Source: Bemisia tabaci
Lineage: Eukaryota > Arthropoda > Insecta > Hemiptera > Aleyrodidae
Direction: 5' to 3'
Assembly (NCBI RefSeq): GCF_918797505.1
Contig: NC_092795.1
Coordinates: 20,695,131 to 20,759,130 of the forward strand
DNA: 64,000 nucleotides
A program made the translations under genes and the position numbers. The notes beneath the pieces were generated by a model. That model saw nothing but the letters and a program-made list of their open reading frames with translations. It had not been told where the DNA came from and did no database searches. Shown here piece after piece: positions 48,718-60,702 of the stretch; positions within the stretch are counted from its first letter, which is position 1, and each line of letters opens with the position of its first letter.

Positions 48718-48899
48718 ACTTCAAATAGCCCACAAGGGCTAATCCCACGCTTTAAGTCCCATCCCCCCTCCGTCCCTACTGAACCAGCCCCAGGCAACCA
48801 TTGTTTGAGACCATCAAACTCGGGTCGCTTGGCCGGGAATCGAACCCGGGACCTCCCGATTATAGAGCAAGCGCTACAACCACTACACCATAGGAGGCC
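48687..48899 (-). mobile_element. tRNA-derived SINE
   Basis: On the minus strand the head GGCCTCCTATGGTGTAGTGG carries a pol III A box (48890-48880), and GGTTCGATTCC is an exact B box (48846-48836). The head resembles a tRNA but cannot form an acceptor stem: its 5' GGCCTCC has no partner after the T arm. A tRNA-unrelated body of about 120 bases follows, ending in a 28-base A tail (T run 48687-48714 on the plus strand). The intact tail suggests fairly recent insertion. I could not identify a clear target-site duplication. Confidence 0.85.
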
Positions 48900-49043
48900 G
48901 ACAAGTGAAAGCAAATTGTGCGATATTTTGTTGTTCACTCAATTTTCCATGTTCGTTGACTTAAAATAGTTCATCTAATTGTCAATCGTGTTCAATTATT
49001 ATCTTAATCCCGGTTAAATACGCGGTTTATCTTCCCGCGCCGC

Positions 49044-49281
49044 CGCACAATGGATCGGGTCAATGGGGGAGGTCGGACAAACTTTGGAAACTTTAAAAGC
49101 TTATAACTCCGTTTATACACAATTTTGAAGTTCTAAAAGTGGCTCAATTGGTTTCCTCGTAAAATTTTCTTCTGAGAGCACCCTTTGAAACTTAAAATGT
49201 GACGAAATAAACATGAAAATTTGCAGTTTTAGTCAAAAATTTCATGTCCGACCTCTCTAATTGACTCGATCCACTGTGCGC
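49044..49281. mobile_element. MITE family D, copy 2
   Basis: About 238 bases with ends CGCACAATGGATCGGGTCAA and CTCGATCCACTGTGCG, collinear with 17520-17756. It keeps the closing CATGTCCGACCTCTC arm. Confidence 0.85.
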
Positions 49282-50750
49282 CGTTTCACAGGAACGCGAG
49301 AGCCCCGTCCCATGAGGACGATAACACCGAGAAAAATCCCAGAAGTTTCATTCCTGCGATTCGAACTTGGGACAAATCCCATGAAAACGTCCTGTGAAGG
49401 CACGGCATAAAAGTGAACTAAAATGCGATCATAGCAATGACTGTAATAGTGCGAATCACGAAGAAAACATTTAACAAGAGGAGAGTACCAAAATCTTCAC
49501 CGATCGGTGGAGCTTTAGCCCCAGGTCTGGGTCCTGGGTCCTTGTTTGAAATTATTACCCACACAAGCTCCCTCAGTTTTCCGCAATTACCGCAACAACT
49601 GCGGAGCGTTGACATAATAACACCGTTGAAATGCTTCATCCTCCATGACAGGAAAGGGTTAGGGCAGGGACCCGTTTAAAACAGCTCTCAAACCCAGCGC
49701 GATTGTAAAATCGCCGGAAAAATCACCACCACCGTTAGAGCAACGGCAAGGCTTCGGCAATTTCACGGCAATGTTGATGGCGAGCACTTGCCATCGCTGA
49801 TTTCAGCGTTTCGACTGCGTTATTCATTTCAAGTGAAAAGAGTGAGTGGAGGAGCGAAGTGGTTTTGGCCTCTCGACGCGGGCCCGATGATGGAATTAGC
49901 GCGACTGACGGCGGTGCATGTGCCCTGCACCGTCCAATTTCCAGCGCGATTGTGATTTAACCGAATGAGTGGCACGCCGTTTGGCCCGCCCCGAATTTTG
50001 ATTTGGCTCCGAAATTAGATTTCCGCGCGGGAGCGGCGAATAAGCCACCCCGAACGGTTACAGCCATTCACTGAACCTGAATTGTAAACGAACGAACTAC
50101 CGTCTATCCTGAAGTGATGAATCTAATAGGCATTCGAAAGTGGGGAGGAATTATCGATCATTTCTCCGCGTGGTGGGGGAGGACTTAAACACATCGATGG
50201 TGAAACTAGAACAGCACGCTGTCGCACTTAGGAAGAGCACAGCGTGTTTAAGAAATTTCTAAAGAGGATAATTGAATGCAAGAAGCTGCACCGCACAAAA
50301 AAATATGTCTCTGGGCCATATTCGCAATATTTCATTCCTCGTAAAATAAGAACTCGGAAGAATCGGAATCGACATCACCAGACTGATCAATTTTATTTCA
50401 AATACTTTTTCCTTTTCTACCTCAGCATTTAAAACTCCCTTCAAATAGAGTGGGCTTTATTTAAATTGAGGAAAGTGTAGAATACGGTAGTTTATCTCAA
50501 TCCACCATCTGATTCATATAGTTCATTTTAAATGCCTCATTCGAATTGTTTGCATTTGCTTTGCCACGCGCATTTCTATCAGTTCGCGGTCCAGGAGAAT
50601 GAACCAAGAATGTTTATAGTTAACACTCCGATTAAATTTGAACCTTGTTTTAAACAATATAAAACGAAATGATCTTTTAACGCAAAACAACGCGAAGAAC
50701 AATGGAGAAGAATGTGCGAAGTTGGGTTCGAACCCAACATGCAACTATTC
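49282..50750. other. No gene recognised
   Basis: A 73-codon minus-strand frame (49639-49418) starts at a true ATG and ends in a hydrophobic segment (FGTLLLLNVFFVIRTITVIA), but nothing else supports it. The region 49690-50070 is GC-richer without exon signals. Near 50722-50739 GTTGGGTTCGAACCCAAC is a perfect tRNA T-arm-like palindrome. Confidence 0.35.
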
Positions 50751-51160
50751 GAACTCCGCGGTGGGCCGGGTTGCATACGCTAGGTTTTGCGGGCGAAATC
50801 TGAGATCTGCCCATGGCTTATGCGGCTCTCGCGATACTGTGCGGGTGCCATCGGTGTTTTCCTCAAGCGTATGCAACCCGGCCCGCCACAGAGGTAAAAT
50901 ATAGCTGCATATTGTCTCCAAAACCAAACTTTATACATTCCAGTGCATTGTTCAAGAACCGAGTTTGTCTTTCGGAGAGCATTTCAATTTGCTAGAATCG
51001 CGTCACAATTCTGTGCAACAGGAGCGTCCGAATTGTTGCGCTAAATCGACGTCATCCTCGAAAACACTAATTGCACCTGTGCCATATCGCGAAAGCCATG
51101 GGCAGGTCTCAGATTTCGCCCGCAAAATCGAGCGTATGCAACCTGGCCCACCGCGAAGTT
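50751..51160. mobile_element. MITE family I with three copies of its end motif
   Basis: The outer arms pair over about 65 bases: GCGGTGGGCCGGGTTGCATA plus GCGGGCGAAATCTGAGA against the complement ending at 51160. A third copy of the end motif (GCGTATGCAACCCGGCCCGC) occurs internally at about 50869-50890. So either a short element was inserted within, or two elements overlap. Confidence 0.75.
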
Positions 51161-51755
51161 AAAATAGTTGCCTGTGAGGTTCGAACCTAACTTAGAATAT
51201 TCGTCCATTATTTTAAGCTCTATGTATTATTCAAATGCAGAGTTTACCTTTCAGGAAGACATCTCAGATGGTTTAAATCGCTGTATTTTGTTTCTGATGT
51301 TTTCTCTCTGTTAACTGAGAGGTCTAGAGACATTTCACGGGATCTTCTCGGATAATTCCAATTCCAGACGAAATGAGTTTTATTTAAACTGATGATCGTG
51401 TCACTTAAATTAATTTTTTGATGGGGAGAAAGACCACGAAAATAGTTATTTCGATTCACTTGGATATGAGGAAAGCCTAAAATATTCGTTTCTTATCGAA
51501 AAATGTGGTCCAATTTCTCGATCCTTTTCTCATGATCATGCCACTTTGCTATCAATGTTTTTGTTAAATTGCATTTCCTCAAGCTTCCTCGATAATTGAG
51601 GCGGTGAGTGAAGAAAAGGCCACTCCTAATTTATTTATTTCAGAGGAAACCGCGGGGTGAATTTTCTGAAATTTTTCGATTTCAGTATTGTAAAGTCAGA
51701 AGGGAAATTCGATTAAAGTTTCAACGAGTTCCATGCATTTGCCTCAGTTCTAATG
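51161..51755. other. No gene recognised
   Basis: Starts with a second GGTTCGAACC word (51177-51188), and the following bases resemble 50895-51010 at a diverged level, suggesting an old local duplication. No exons are visible. Confidence 0.35.
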
Positions 51756-52260
51756 GATGAAACTTTAGCGGAGATTCTGAGACGCCGTAACGAAGAAGTG
51801 CCTTTCTGCACTGAAAAAACATTCTCGGCGTTTTTACCAAGGTCCGTTGGTACCTTTACCATCTCACTTTTTTACTAATTATTGGTAATTTTACCAAGAC
51901 AGACCGGTAAGCTTACCTAAAAATCGGTATTTTTACTGTTTTTTCAGGTAAGAATACCACTTTTATCGGTAATCAATTCCCGGTAACTTTGCCATTTTAT
52001 CTCGGTAATTCTACCACAGTCGATAAAAAATATTGGCGTTTTTACCAAGGTCCAGTAAAATTACCGAAAAAGTTCAATAATTTTACCGAGAATTACCAAT
52101 TCCATAAATGGTAATTTTACCAAGAGAAAACTGGGATCAAATAGAACCCTGAATTCTCGGTAATTTTACCCTTTTCTTAGTAAATACACCGAGATTTTTT
52201 TTTCAGTGTAGATGAAACGTTAGCGGAGATTATGAGACACAACGAAGAAGTGCCTTTCTG
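51756..52260. repeat. Direct 50-bp duplication flanking a MITE
   Basis: 51756-51808 and 52211-52260 are direct copies (GATGAAAC(T/G)TTAGCGGAGA ... GAAGAAGTGCCTTTCTG), differing by about four substitutions and a 3-base indel. The MITE at 51809-52208 lies exactly between them. This is far longer than the 2-bp TA duplication expected for this element. Confidence 0.9.
51809..52208. mobile_element. MITE family B, copy 2
   Basis: 400 bases, collinear with 21900-22313 and very similar. The main difference is a shorter AATTTTACCGAG region near 52080-52095. The ends are CACTGAAAAAACATTCTCGG and the complement of CACTGAAAAAAAAATCTCGG. TA follows on the right, but the left neighbour is TG. Confidence 0.9.
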
Positions 52261-52914
52261 GCACCCAGCGCTTCAATTTTCATCAGTTTTGCATGTGACA
52301 CACATCTCGGGGGGGGGGGGGGGCTGGGCCGCGGAGCGGCCAAGGGCGGACCCCCTGATCTGAATAAAAAATGTTCGTACAAGTAGATGGTGGTAACATT
52401 CATGGCGGCTGTGACAACCGACAACCGCACCCGCATGTTTCGGGGCCGACCGACGACGCGACGAGCCCAAAAGCCGCTCGTTCCGCTCCCTGGGGCCACC
52501 GTCGCTGTCGCCATCGCTCACGAAGGTGTTAATTCTCGCGTCGAATGAGGAAATTTACGTTTTCTCCTCCGTTCTATCTTTTCACTTCTTTGTTTACTTT
52601 TTGGAGGGTTATCTAGTTGTTGAGGCTGGTCAACGGTTGAGAGGCTCTGCGCACGCACATGCAGTTGTAGACCGTGCCTCCGTGGTCATTGCACTTTCGT
52701 GGTTGACAAATTGAACCAAAAACCGTCGAAACTTCCTCACTTTCTAAAGGAGAAAATTAGCTAGTTAGGTTGACAAGTGTTTCAAGTGGTACAGCCTCCG
52801 TCCTGCTTAAGAGAGCATTAAATACAAAAGAAACGTTTTTTTGTATTATTAGGCCCAAGTGTTCCCTAGCACGAGAACTGAACTGAGTCTTGCGATAAGA
52901 AACTTTTGTTATCA
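52261..52914. other. CpG-rich patch, no confirmed gene
   Basis: 52300-52540 is CpG-rich and starts with a run of 15 G. On the minus strand an ATG at 52514 opens a 94-codon Arg/Ala/Pro-rich frame, and another frame is open at the same place, as expected from GC-rich DNA. It could be a 5' exon or promoter, but there is no signature. Confidence 0.3.
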
Positions 52915-53025
52915 GCTACTTTTAGAAACGACGTATATGCCATTAGTTTCCGTATGCATATATGTGCTTTTATTGATGAGCCAGATATGTAAATTGCATA
53001 CTGCAAAATTTGAACCAACTGCGCA
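52915..53025. mobile_element. MITE family R, copy 3 (decayed)
   Basis: Shares ATGCCATTAGTTTCC(G)TATGCA, GTG(C/T)TTTTA and GATGAGCCAGA with 23376-23518. The outer ends are worn but AATTGCATACTGCAAAATTT can still be matched to the family end. Confidence 0.5.
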
Positions 53026-53858
53026 ATAGACCCGCAGACAACAGACATTTCCGGTCATAGGAATCGAATTTCGGTAAGCCGAACCAAAGTTTGGTTGCTG
53101 TAAACAAAAACTTCGGTTACTCAAACCGAAAAAGCTCTGCGTTCATCATGAACCGACAAGGTTCGGTGTTCATCAAAAACCGACCTTTTTTTCTCTGTGA
53201 TAAAATGCTCAACAAAACTATATGCAGCTTGGTTCTTACGATCATTCACAAGTCAAAACTTTTTTCCTTTTTTTTTATTCCTCAGAAAATACCTCACAAT
53301 TTAATAAAATAGAGTAGAATACAAAAGATCAGATAGACCAAGGAACAAGGCATGAGCGGTACTAAAGAACACCATATAAATTATCAACAGCACTGATTAA
53401 GAAAAGAAACACAATTATTCTGTAATAATAAAAACTTGGATGGAAAAAAAACATAGAGTCAAAACTTGGAGAGGCGTGCTTCAAGCCGTTTGAGGCCGCT
53501 TCTGCGAGTGTAAAGCATGATATTTTAATTCAGTTCCGCGACGGGATCCGCAGCGAAGCCAACCAGTCTGCACGGAAGAAAATAGCACTCGTCGAAGTTA
53601 GTGCGACATTCGGAATGATTGGAAGCCGCGTTACATGAAGAAAAGTCAATTATGTATCAACGCGGATATTTGCATTTCAGCCCGGAGCGGGTCGTCGCCT
53701 GACACGCTAAGTTAAGGATTCGACGCTCGATGCGGGAAGGGGAAGGGTTACGAAGTGATGTGCATTGTGCGGGATAGCGAAAGGAATTGCAGGAGAATCG
53801 CATGCGACTCGTGCGTTTTTACTCCCAACGGTCGAAATGCAAACACCGCACCGTTGCA
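53026..53858. other. No gene recognised
   Basis: A few palindromic words with AAACCGAA(C/T) and TTCGGTT around 53070-53180. No exon signals. Confidence 0.35.
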
Positions 53859-53962
53859 CTGCCGTAATGCCGACTGCAGTGCCAAGAAAAAACGTCATAT
53901 CAGCATTCGAGAGTTGTCAAATTTCCCGTAGTAAACTTTTTATTTTTAAGAAAAGTTATGGG
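53859..53962. mobile_element. MITE family A, copy 4 (truncated)
   Basis: Begins CTGCCGTAATGCCGACTGCA and continues CATTCGAGAGTTGTCAAATTTCCC and TTTTTATTTTTAAG as in other copies, then stops within a few bases of the family Q element at 53966. The right half is missing. Confidence 0.7.
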
Positions 53963-53965
53963 TGT

Positions 53966-54295
53966 AATGGAGAATTTGCATGTGTCTGAAATTTGATGAA
54001 ATTCGTGTTTAAGTGGAGACTACTGAGTGAACTGAACACGACGGCATCATAATTTGGTTTATAAATTAAACAATTTTTGGAGAAGATATGGAAAAATAAT
54101 CTTATCTGCTGAGAGACATATGTTTAAATGAGAAATGCCACTAGATGACGTCACTCGGTGCTGAATTTTCTTATTTTTTAATTTTTTTTTTATATTATTT
54201 CTCTTATCAGAAAAAAGTTTAAAAAATACCGCAAAATCAGCTGTTCGAGCACTTTCAGACGAAATAGTAAAAAATTTGCGTGCAAAATCTCCATA
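53966..54295. mobile_element. MITE family Q, copy 2
   Basis: 330 bases, inverted relative to 35192-35507. Its ends are AATGGAGAATTTGCATG and the complement of (T)ATGGAGATTTTGCACGC. The match extends along the whole length, including TCTGAAAG(A/T)GCT and AGCTGATT near one end. Confidence 0.8.
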
Positions 54296-55027
54296 CCTTG
54301 TAAAATTTTCCCTTTGGAATCTCCCCTAAACTCTTTATTTGGAAAATTAGCCTTATTTCGTTACAGTTTGAGGCTATTATTTCTGACGCAAAATTTAGCT
54401 GTTTCCAAACTGGAGGTTCGCAGTTCCACCAATTATTTTCGAAAAACATCTCAGACTTTTTTTGTTCCTTGAGATTGAGTCACGCAACGGACCGATTCTG
54501 AGGCTTTTTTCTATTCTGCAGATTTTATAATGCCAGGAGCCAGGCCCACTGCGGCCTCTTAAGAGCTTTGCTCATTCTCGTTGCAGGCGATTTTTCCTCT
54601 GGAAAAATTAAATATGTGCGGAAATTCTGAAACCACGCGATCAAGTTACGTGTTCTCATCGATCAGCATCGGCACATTTCAATTTGAGCCTTCCGTCATC
54701 CGTAGTCGCGAGTAATTGGTATCAAGTTAAACTTGTCAAGTCCACGGAGCCTCGCAACTCCGGGGTTCAGGGCATGGCTGCGAAACCATTAGCTTTTGAA
54801 ATCATCTGAAACGTGACAAATATTAACTGAAACACTTCTGACTGAAATTAATAGTCGCAAACGAGCCTCCTTCCGCCGGCTCAGCCGACTGGAAAATGTT
54901 CCGTGCCGCTGAACAGGGAGGATGCGGCTAAAGATGAGTCGAGAGGGCTTCGATCTGTTTGGTATGCATGAAGAAACGCCCGTCCGTCGCTCTGTCCATC
55001 AAAACTGCGCGATGGCAGCCAAGTATA
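54296..55027. other. No gene recognised
   Basis: Ordinary intergenic DNA. The right half of the truncated family A copy does not obviously resume here. Confidence 0.4.
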
Positions 55028-55279
55028 CTGCCGTGCTAAGGAAAAACGCCGTATGAACCTTCAGGCGTTGCCAAATTTTCTTTGAAAAACGCGAATTTCC
55101 TGGTAAATTTTTGAATATTTTTCTTCCAATTTTGCAAATAATATTATTTGCAATTTCACGTAAAGTTCCTGAAAGTCCCAAGGGAAAATATTCATAATTT
55201 TCCTCAAAAATTAACATTTTATTGAAGGAAATTTGGCAACTCTTGAATGTTCATACGGCGTTTTTCCTTTGCACGGCAG
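55028..55279. mobile_element. MITE family A, copy 5 (TA duplication intact)
   Basis: 252 bases between TA (55026-55027) and TA (55280-55281). The left arm is the CCTTCAGGCGTTGCC version and the right arm the CATTCAAGAGTTGCC version, the same orientation as copies 1 and 7 and opposite to copies 2, 3 and 6. Confidence 0.95.
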
Positions 55280-55889
55280 TATATGCCGCACATTCATAGT
55301 GAATAGTAAGGAAGCCATTTTATACTTTGACCTTGGAAACAGCAAACCCCCAAATGACAACGCGAGGCGCCGGTAATTTTAACTGACAATGTAATGTTGT
55401 TGAAGGAAAATTAGGATCCGAAATTTTCGGCAGCTGAGAGAGACTTTTTTACCGATTGTGCGACGTGCTCGAGTTTAAAAAACTCGGGATCAAATTAGCA
55501 GAGCTGACGACACTTGCTGAAACATTTCAATTTCACTTTGAATAAATTTGGATGGCTCCAATCGGCCGCCCTCGGGAGCCCGGAATAAAATTAGGAACTG
55601 AAGCTGAATATGGGGTAAGTAGGATGAAACAGCGCTGAAAAAAGTATGCGCAAATGACTCAGCGAGCAGCGTGAAGCTTGCCTCTCGGTGTCGCTTTTAT
55701 GAAACGCCCCTCTCTGTGCACTCTCCGTCCCGTTAATGCACCTCGGTTTCAAATAATGAAACTTTATTTTTCATTTTGAATTTTTACACATGTCATCCCC
55801 TATTCACATGTGCGCTTTGATAGGTAGTTAGATTCAATTTTAAAACCGATGGTAGCGGTGATCGTCGTATTAACTGTTCAATACTATTA
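55280..55889. other. No gene recognised
   Basis: GC-moderate DNA between two MITEs. A GTAAGT word at about 55616 has no open frame before it. Confidence 0.4.
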
Positions 55890-56016
55890 TTTGGACGTAT
55901 TTCTATCAAACGAAACTTTGTGCATTAAGACGTGAGCCCCGAGACCCATAAGAATACATGCATAACAGGGCTCATGTCACAATGCACATAGTTCCGTTTG
56001 ATAGAAATACGTCCAT
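55890..56016. mobile_element. MITE family E, short copy
   Basis: 127 bases with ends TTGGACGTATTTCTATCAAA and the complement TTTGATAGAAATACGTCCA. The interior is about 100 bases shorter than in the two full copies and does not contain the GGATAGCGC stretch. Confidence 0.8.
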
Positions 56017-59000
56017 TTATATGTACATACGTTCATGAGGAGTAAGATTTTGGTGCTGATATTAACACTCAGATCATGACAAATAATTTTCATAAAAATA
56101 TAGCTTAAAAATGCCAAAATATGTATGTCAAACCAAGCTGAAGTTACATTGATTTGGAATCATAATAACTCAACATCTACAGTGAGGATGAGTGACATTT
56201 GTTTGATTCCGAACAAAACGCGTTTAAAGTTTGAAAATTACAATGTATCATTAGGGCGTCATGAACTTTAAACTCGAATATTAATGTGAAAAAAAAGAAA
56301 AAATGAGCTCTACTGTTAAGTTTTTTTTTTTTTACGAAGTATCAATTGAAATAAGTTTTACGTAAAATTAGTATTGCTTCGCCTGTTAAAATATGTTACT
56401 TCACACTTTTATGCGAGCATTTTGACTGTTTTAACTCAACTTTAACGTTTTTAGCTTGAAACTACATTTCATTCAATCTTTCTACATTTCGGTTCCTTTT
56501 TTTGTGATTAACTTTTAATTTGACCTTTTAAGCTGCACCCAATAAGATTTTCCATGCAAGGAATTCTCGTCCAAGATTTTCGAGTAATTAATTTCAGTAA
56601 TAATTAAGTGTATACCTACTCCTGATTAATTTTATCCTAAAAGTCGGAAACGGTAAGGTTCCAGCTATTGTTTCATACTTTATTGTCCGACCATCTCAAT
56701 GAATCGAGCAACCGAAAACAGAAAGCAGCGCAATCTGTGAGAGGCTTATAAATCACAAGATCGCCTTCTGTACGGTCTGAGAGGCGGGGGGGCTTTAATT
56801 AAAAAGGAATGATCGTTATTACTAATTTCGACATTTTGACTTACGAGCTTTTTGTTGGTGCGCCTGATATCAACACCTCCCCACGCACCTGTATCCCCCT
56901 TCCAGCGCGAAACCTCCCCTGTCCCTTTCACCAACCCCAGCGATTCACCTCCCCTCCCCCACCCACCCACCCATCAACTTCCCGGTGCTCCCTTTGACGT
57001 GTACAAAGAACATGGTAAGTTGATTTAGAGGAGGTTAATGTAATAATTAGTCTAGCCAAGAAAGTTTCGGATTTTTCTCCCGAAAGTTCCTTCTCAAAGT
57101 GCTTCCGATTTAAAATTGCACGTCGTGCTTCGTTTTCCTCTTTCCCCCGCCTTGACGGACGGTGCTTCGGGTGCTTTGCAGGGCCCGCAGACGTTCGAGG
57201 GAAATTCGTTGATCAATTGGCGCAAATAACTTTGCTTTTATTAGGGTTTCCATCTCTGCTGGCTAAATATTTACCGGTGAGCTTGATCGGGGGTAAAATT
57301 AAAGACATGCGACGTTGCAAGGTCGCCGCGGATTCCTCCGGTTCCGCCGAGGGATTCGACGGGTCGAGTGCCCTGTCTTGCAGGGGTTTTCGCGGTAATT
57401 CGGTTTCGTCTGTTTTGAAACCGCTCTCATAAATTGCGAAGACCCTAAATTACATTCGCGAGGCTTCTTTCCCGGCCGCCACCGACACTGTTTTCTCATT
57501 TGTGAGCCGAGTTGTACCGATAAACAAACCGTCTCTCGTCCCTCAGGTATGCTTTTATTAATCGACGAAAGAAAAGTAAAAGTTAACGAAAGGAAAGGAA
57601 AGGGGGAAAATGTTCTCCGATCAAATCACCAACCTGGAGTTTTCTTCAGGAGTCAACCGACGAATTATTTAAAGGTGAAACATAGAACAAGCATTTTTGT
57701 TAATAATTTAAAGGTATCACAGTTTGAGAAGTTAAGTGATATTCTTGAGAAAGAAGGAAAATTAGATTTTGGCCAGTTTGAGTGAAACATGTCTGGGACT
57801 CAAAACTGTCATAATGTGATACAATTATTATAATTATGCCCTCTACACGTAAAGGAACTAAACGGTTTTTCCTTGGAAAACTTAATGTATTGATGACAGA
57901 GGTATACCAAATATAACGTCCATCTTACACTATTTCTCCTGTCAAACGGTGGCTTTTCATGCGTGTTAGTGTAATAACCGTCCGTCGCGACGTTAATCTT
58001 GAGCGAAATCCAAGCGCCTTAATCTCACCGCGTATGCAACAGCGACAACCCTGGAACAAGAATAGTGTTACCCCTATACGTTGATGTAAATGTTGCGTCC
58101 AGTTTATGCATCTATGGACCAGTTAATGGTCTTTAAAGATTAAAGTTGCCCAGTCAGTGTGGACTTTTGTGAGCACTCATGGAAAACGTAGCCTTGGTTC
58201 TCACTGAAAAAAATTCCAACAGGGATTCAGGTTCGGCGAGTGGGTCGGAAAATTGTATTTTGAGATTTTGACAGATGACTCTCTCTTGTGTCCATGCGTA
58301 TTAGTTGCTAGCGATTCATTCCATTTTTGCTACAATAGATGGCGAAAAGTCGCAACCTAATCCGGCAAATCTGAACATCTAAACATGGTTAAATATAATT
58401 TTAAATGCATTCTCTCCGAAACGAGGCACACAAGTTGCAGTTGTGTGTCTTAATTATAGCATAATAGGCCCTTTGCGAGTATTTAGGCGTCTATTTAATT
58501 GAATAATCTTTAATTTCAATTTCTCGGTGTATTATTGCATAATTTAATGATAGCTTTTGCTCACAGGAGAGGATGCACCTCAAGCGAGGGCTAACGACGG
58601 ATGAATAAAACAGTACACAATGTACGGTGATGAGTTGAATCGCCCGTCCCCTCAAAATATCTTGATATCATCGAAACATGTTCTGGAGCTAATAAAATCG
58701 TTCGCTATTCCATAGTTCCATTTCTTAGGGAGGGTCGTTGCTCAGTCTTTCGTGACTTAATCCAAGAAAAGGAATTAGTACTCCAGGAGGAAGAAGAGAG
58801 CTTAATTTTGACGGACATGGACCTAACCGCCAGGGGAGTAGACCCTCCGAAAATAACCAGTAATCCGAGAGGGTTGTCAAGTCATAAATGTATGCCCGAC
58901 GGCAATTCTTCAAATTGAGACTTGTTTCCTTCAGTTCGATTTTGCAACGAGGGAAACGAGATCACAGATAGATCGGTGGAAAATATTTGGGGGTTGTCCC

Positions 59001-60449
59001 TGGCTGGGGCGTAACAAAATTGGAAGAAAAAGGCAGCAAAGTTGCCTTTACGCACAAAAATGAATCATTCGTTGGAATAACGTCGAAGAACAACAACGAA
59101 TATACGAATGGGGCATTGATACGGGACAATTGGTATGATTCAGGTATTGATAAATAAATGGAAAAGTAGAAATCGCAGCTGCGGCGGTAGCGCTTCAAAA
59201 ATTTCTCTTCCTTTTGCATTTCTGCTAATGCAAAAATGCCGAAAGCTAGGGACTTAATACGGAGTCTAAGAGTCTCTGGCAGTTTTTCTCAATTCGGCAG
59301 CCAGGATGGAGAAGCTCGGCTCCAGTAGCGAAGCTTTTCGAAGTACGGATTTTGTCAAAAAAAATTTTTACCGCGTGATGAGCCTCAAATAAAGGGATTT
59401 TAAAATTCTGAATCGCTGTTCTATTAAAGCAAGTATTTCATATTGCAGATTTCAAACCATTGTAATTTTGGGACGGCGAGGCATTTAGAGTTTTTCGTGG
59501 ATTTCCTTAATGTTACTAAAACTAGAGCGTTCAAAGCCATCGAGAGTTTTTTTTTTTTTTTTTTTGCTTTTTTCATCATGATTCCAGCTGAATCCCCTAC
59601 GAAACAATAAAAAATGCTTATTTTAAGCAAATGAGTTGCTGTGAGTGTAACTGAGCGGCATCATTTTTTATTCAAAGAAAACATATTTTTTGGCAGCAAA
59701 TTAAAGATTCTCCTTTCAGCGTCCCCTTTCAAAATGAGATTAGTGAATCAATTTAGAGTTTGCTAGCACTTAGCCCCCTTTTCTCACGGACGATCATATG
59801 GTCACATTCCGTCCTTTCTCCCAAGAAAGGACGTAACTAAATTCTAATGTTGCCAAATTTCCCTTCGCAAATTGCAATTTTAACTTTAAAATTTTGGCCA
59901 TTTTATACCAAAAAGTTTCTCCAATTTTTCATCTGCTCCCATGCAAAAATCAGACAAATTTTCGACAAAAATTGCGCAGGTATATGCTCGTAAAAAATCG
60001 AATTATTTGAGTCAATTTTGTAACCTTGGAATTGAGTTAAGTTCCTTCGTCCGAGAGACACGATTCAACACCCTCTACCTGCAACGCTCTTTTACCGGAA
60101 AATTCTTTTGAGTTGCGCCCGAAAAATATTTTTCTTTCGCCCGATCTGACAAGGTCACGACGATCGGGGGTGGTAATCTGCGGGCGCGTCTTGGGAGGAC
60201 AACGCACGGTGGAAGAAACCCCGAAAGCACGCGAAGAATGGTTTTTAATTGAAATCTGTTTTGTGTTGGTCACTGGATCCGTTTCCACGGAGGAGCCGAA
60301 CACAATTCCCCGAGCAATAATCAAGTCTCAAGAGGCTCAAGATGATCGAAGATTAACTTTGATCTCTCCACCTCGCCACGCCGCCGGGGAGAACGGAAGA
60401 CCCCCGTTTCCAGCTCGAAAAGTTTCGTTTCCTCACGCTATTTCCTATA
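56017..60449. other. No gene recognised
   Basis: The largest element-free stretch. Weak donor-like words (57014 GTAAGT; 57275 GTGAGC) lack supported exons. A 78-codon plus-strand frame at 57549-57785 has a plausible hydrophilic end (VSQFEKLSDILEKEGKLDF) but no splice or homology evidence. CpG-richer patches at 57120-57550 and 60110-60420 give facing frames. A T-run lies at about 59548-59566. Confidence 0.35.
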
Positions 60450-60702
60450 CTGCCGTGCTAAGGAAGAACGCCGTATGAACATTCGAGAGTTGCCAAATTT
60501 CCCTCGCTAAAACATAAATTTTTGACAACATATATGCACATTTTTCTTTGAAGTTTTCAGATATTTTAGGGTAAATTGCGTACAAAATTGTCTGAAAATG
60601 TTGGAAAAAAATATTCAAAATTTTCCCAGGAAATTCGGTTTTCATCGAATGAAACGTGGCAACGCCTGAAGGCTCATACGGCGTTCTTCCTTAGCACGGC
60701 AG
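60450..60702. mobile_element. MITE family A, copy 6 (TA duplication intact)
   Basis: 253 bases between TA (60448-60449) and TA (60703-60704). Its ends CTGCCGTGCTAAGGAAGAAC and the exact complement are the best preserved in the window, so it is probably the youngest copy. Confidence 0.95.

Noticed and set aside
48820..48899. tRNA gene on the minus strand
   Set aside because: A and B boxes are present, but the 5' GGCCTCC has no complementary 3' strand, and a poly(A)-tailed body follows. It is a SINE head.
60113..60478. 121-codon plus-strand frame
   Set aside because: It starts in a CpG-rich patch at a non-ATG codon and ends inside a family A MITE. No coding signature.
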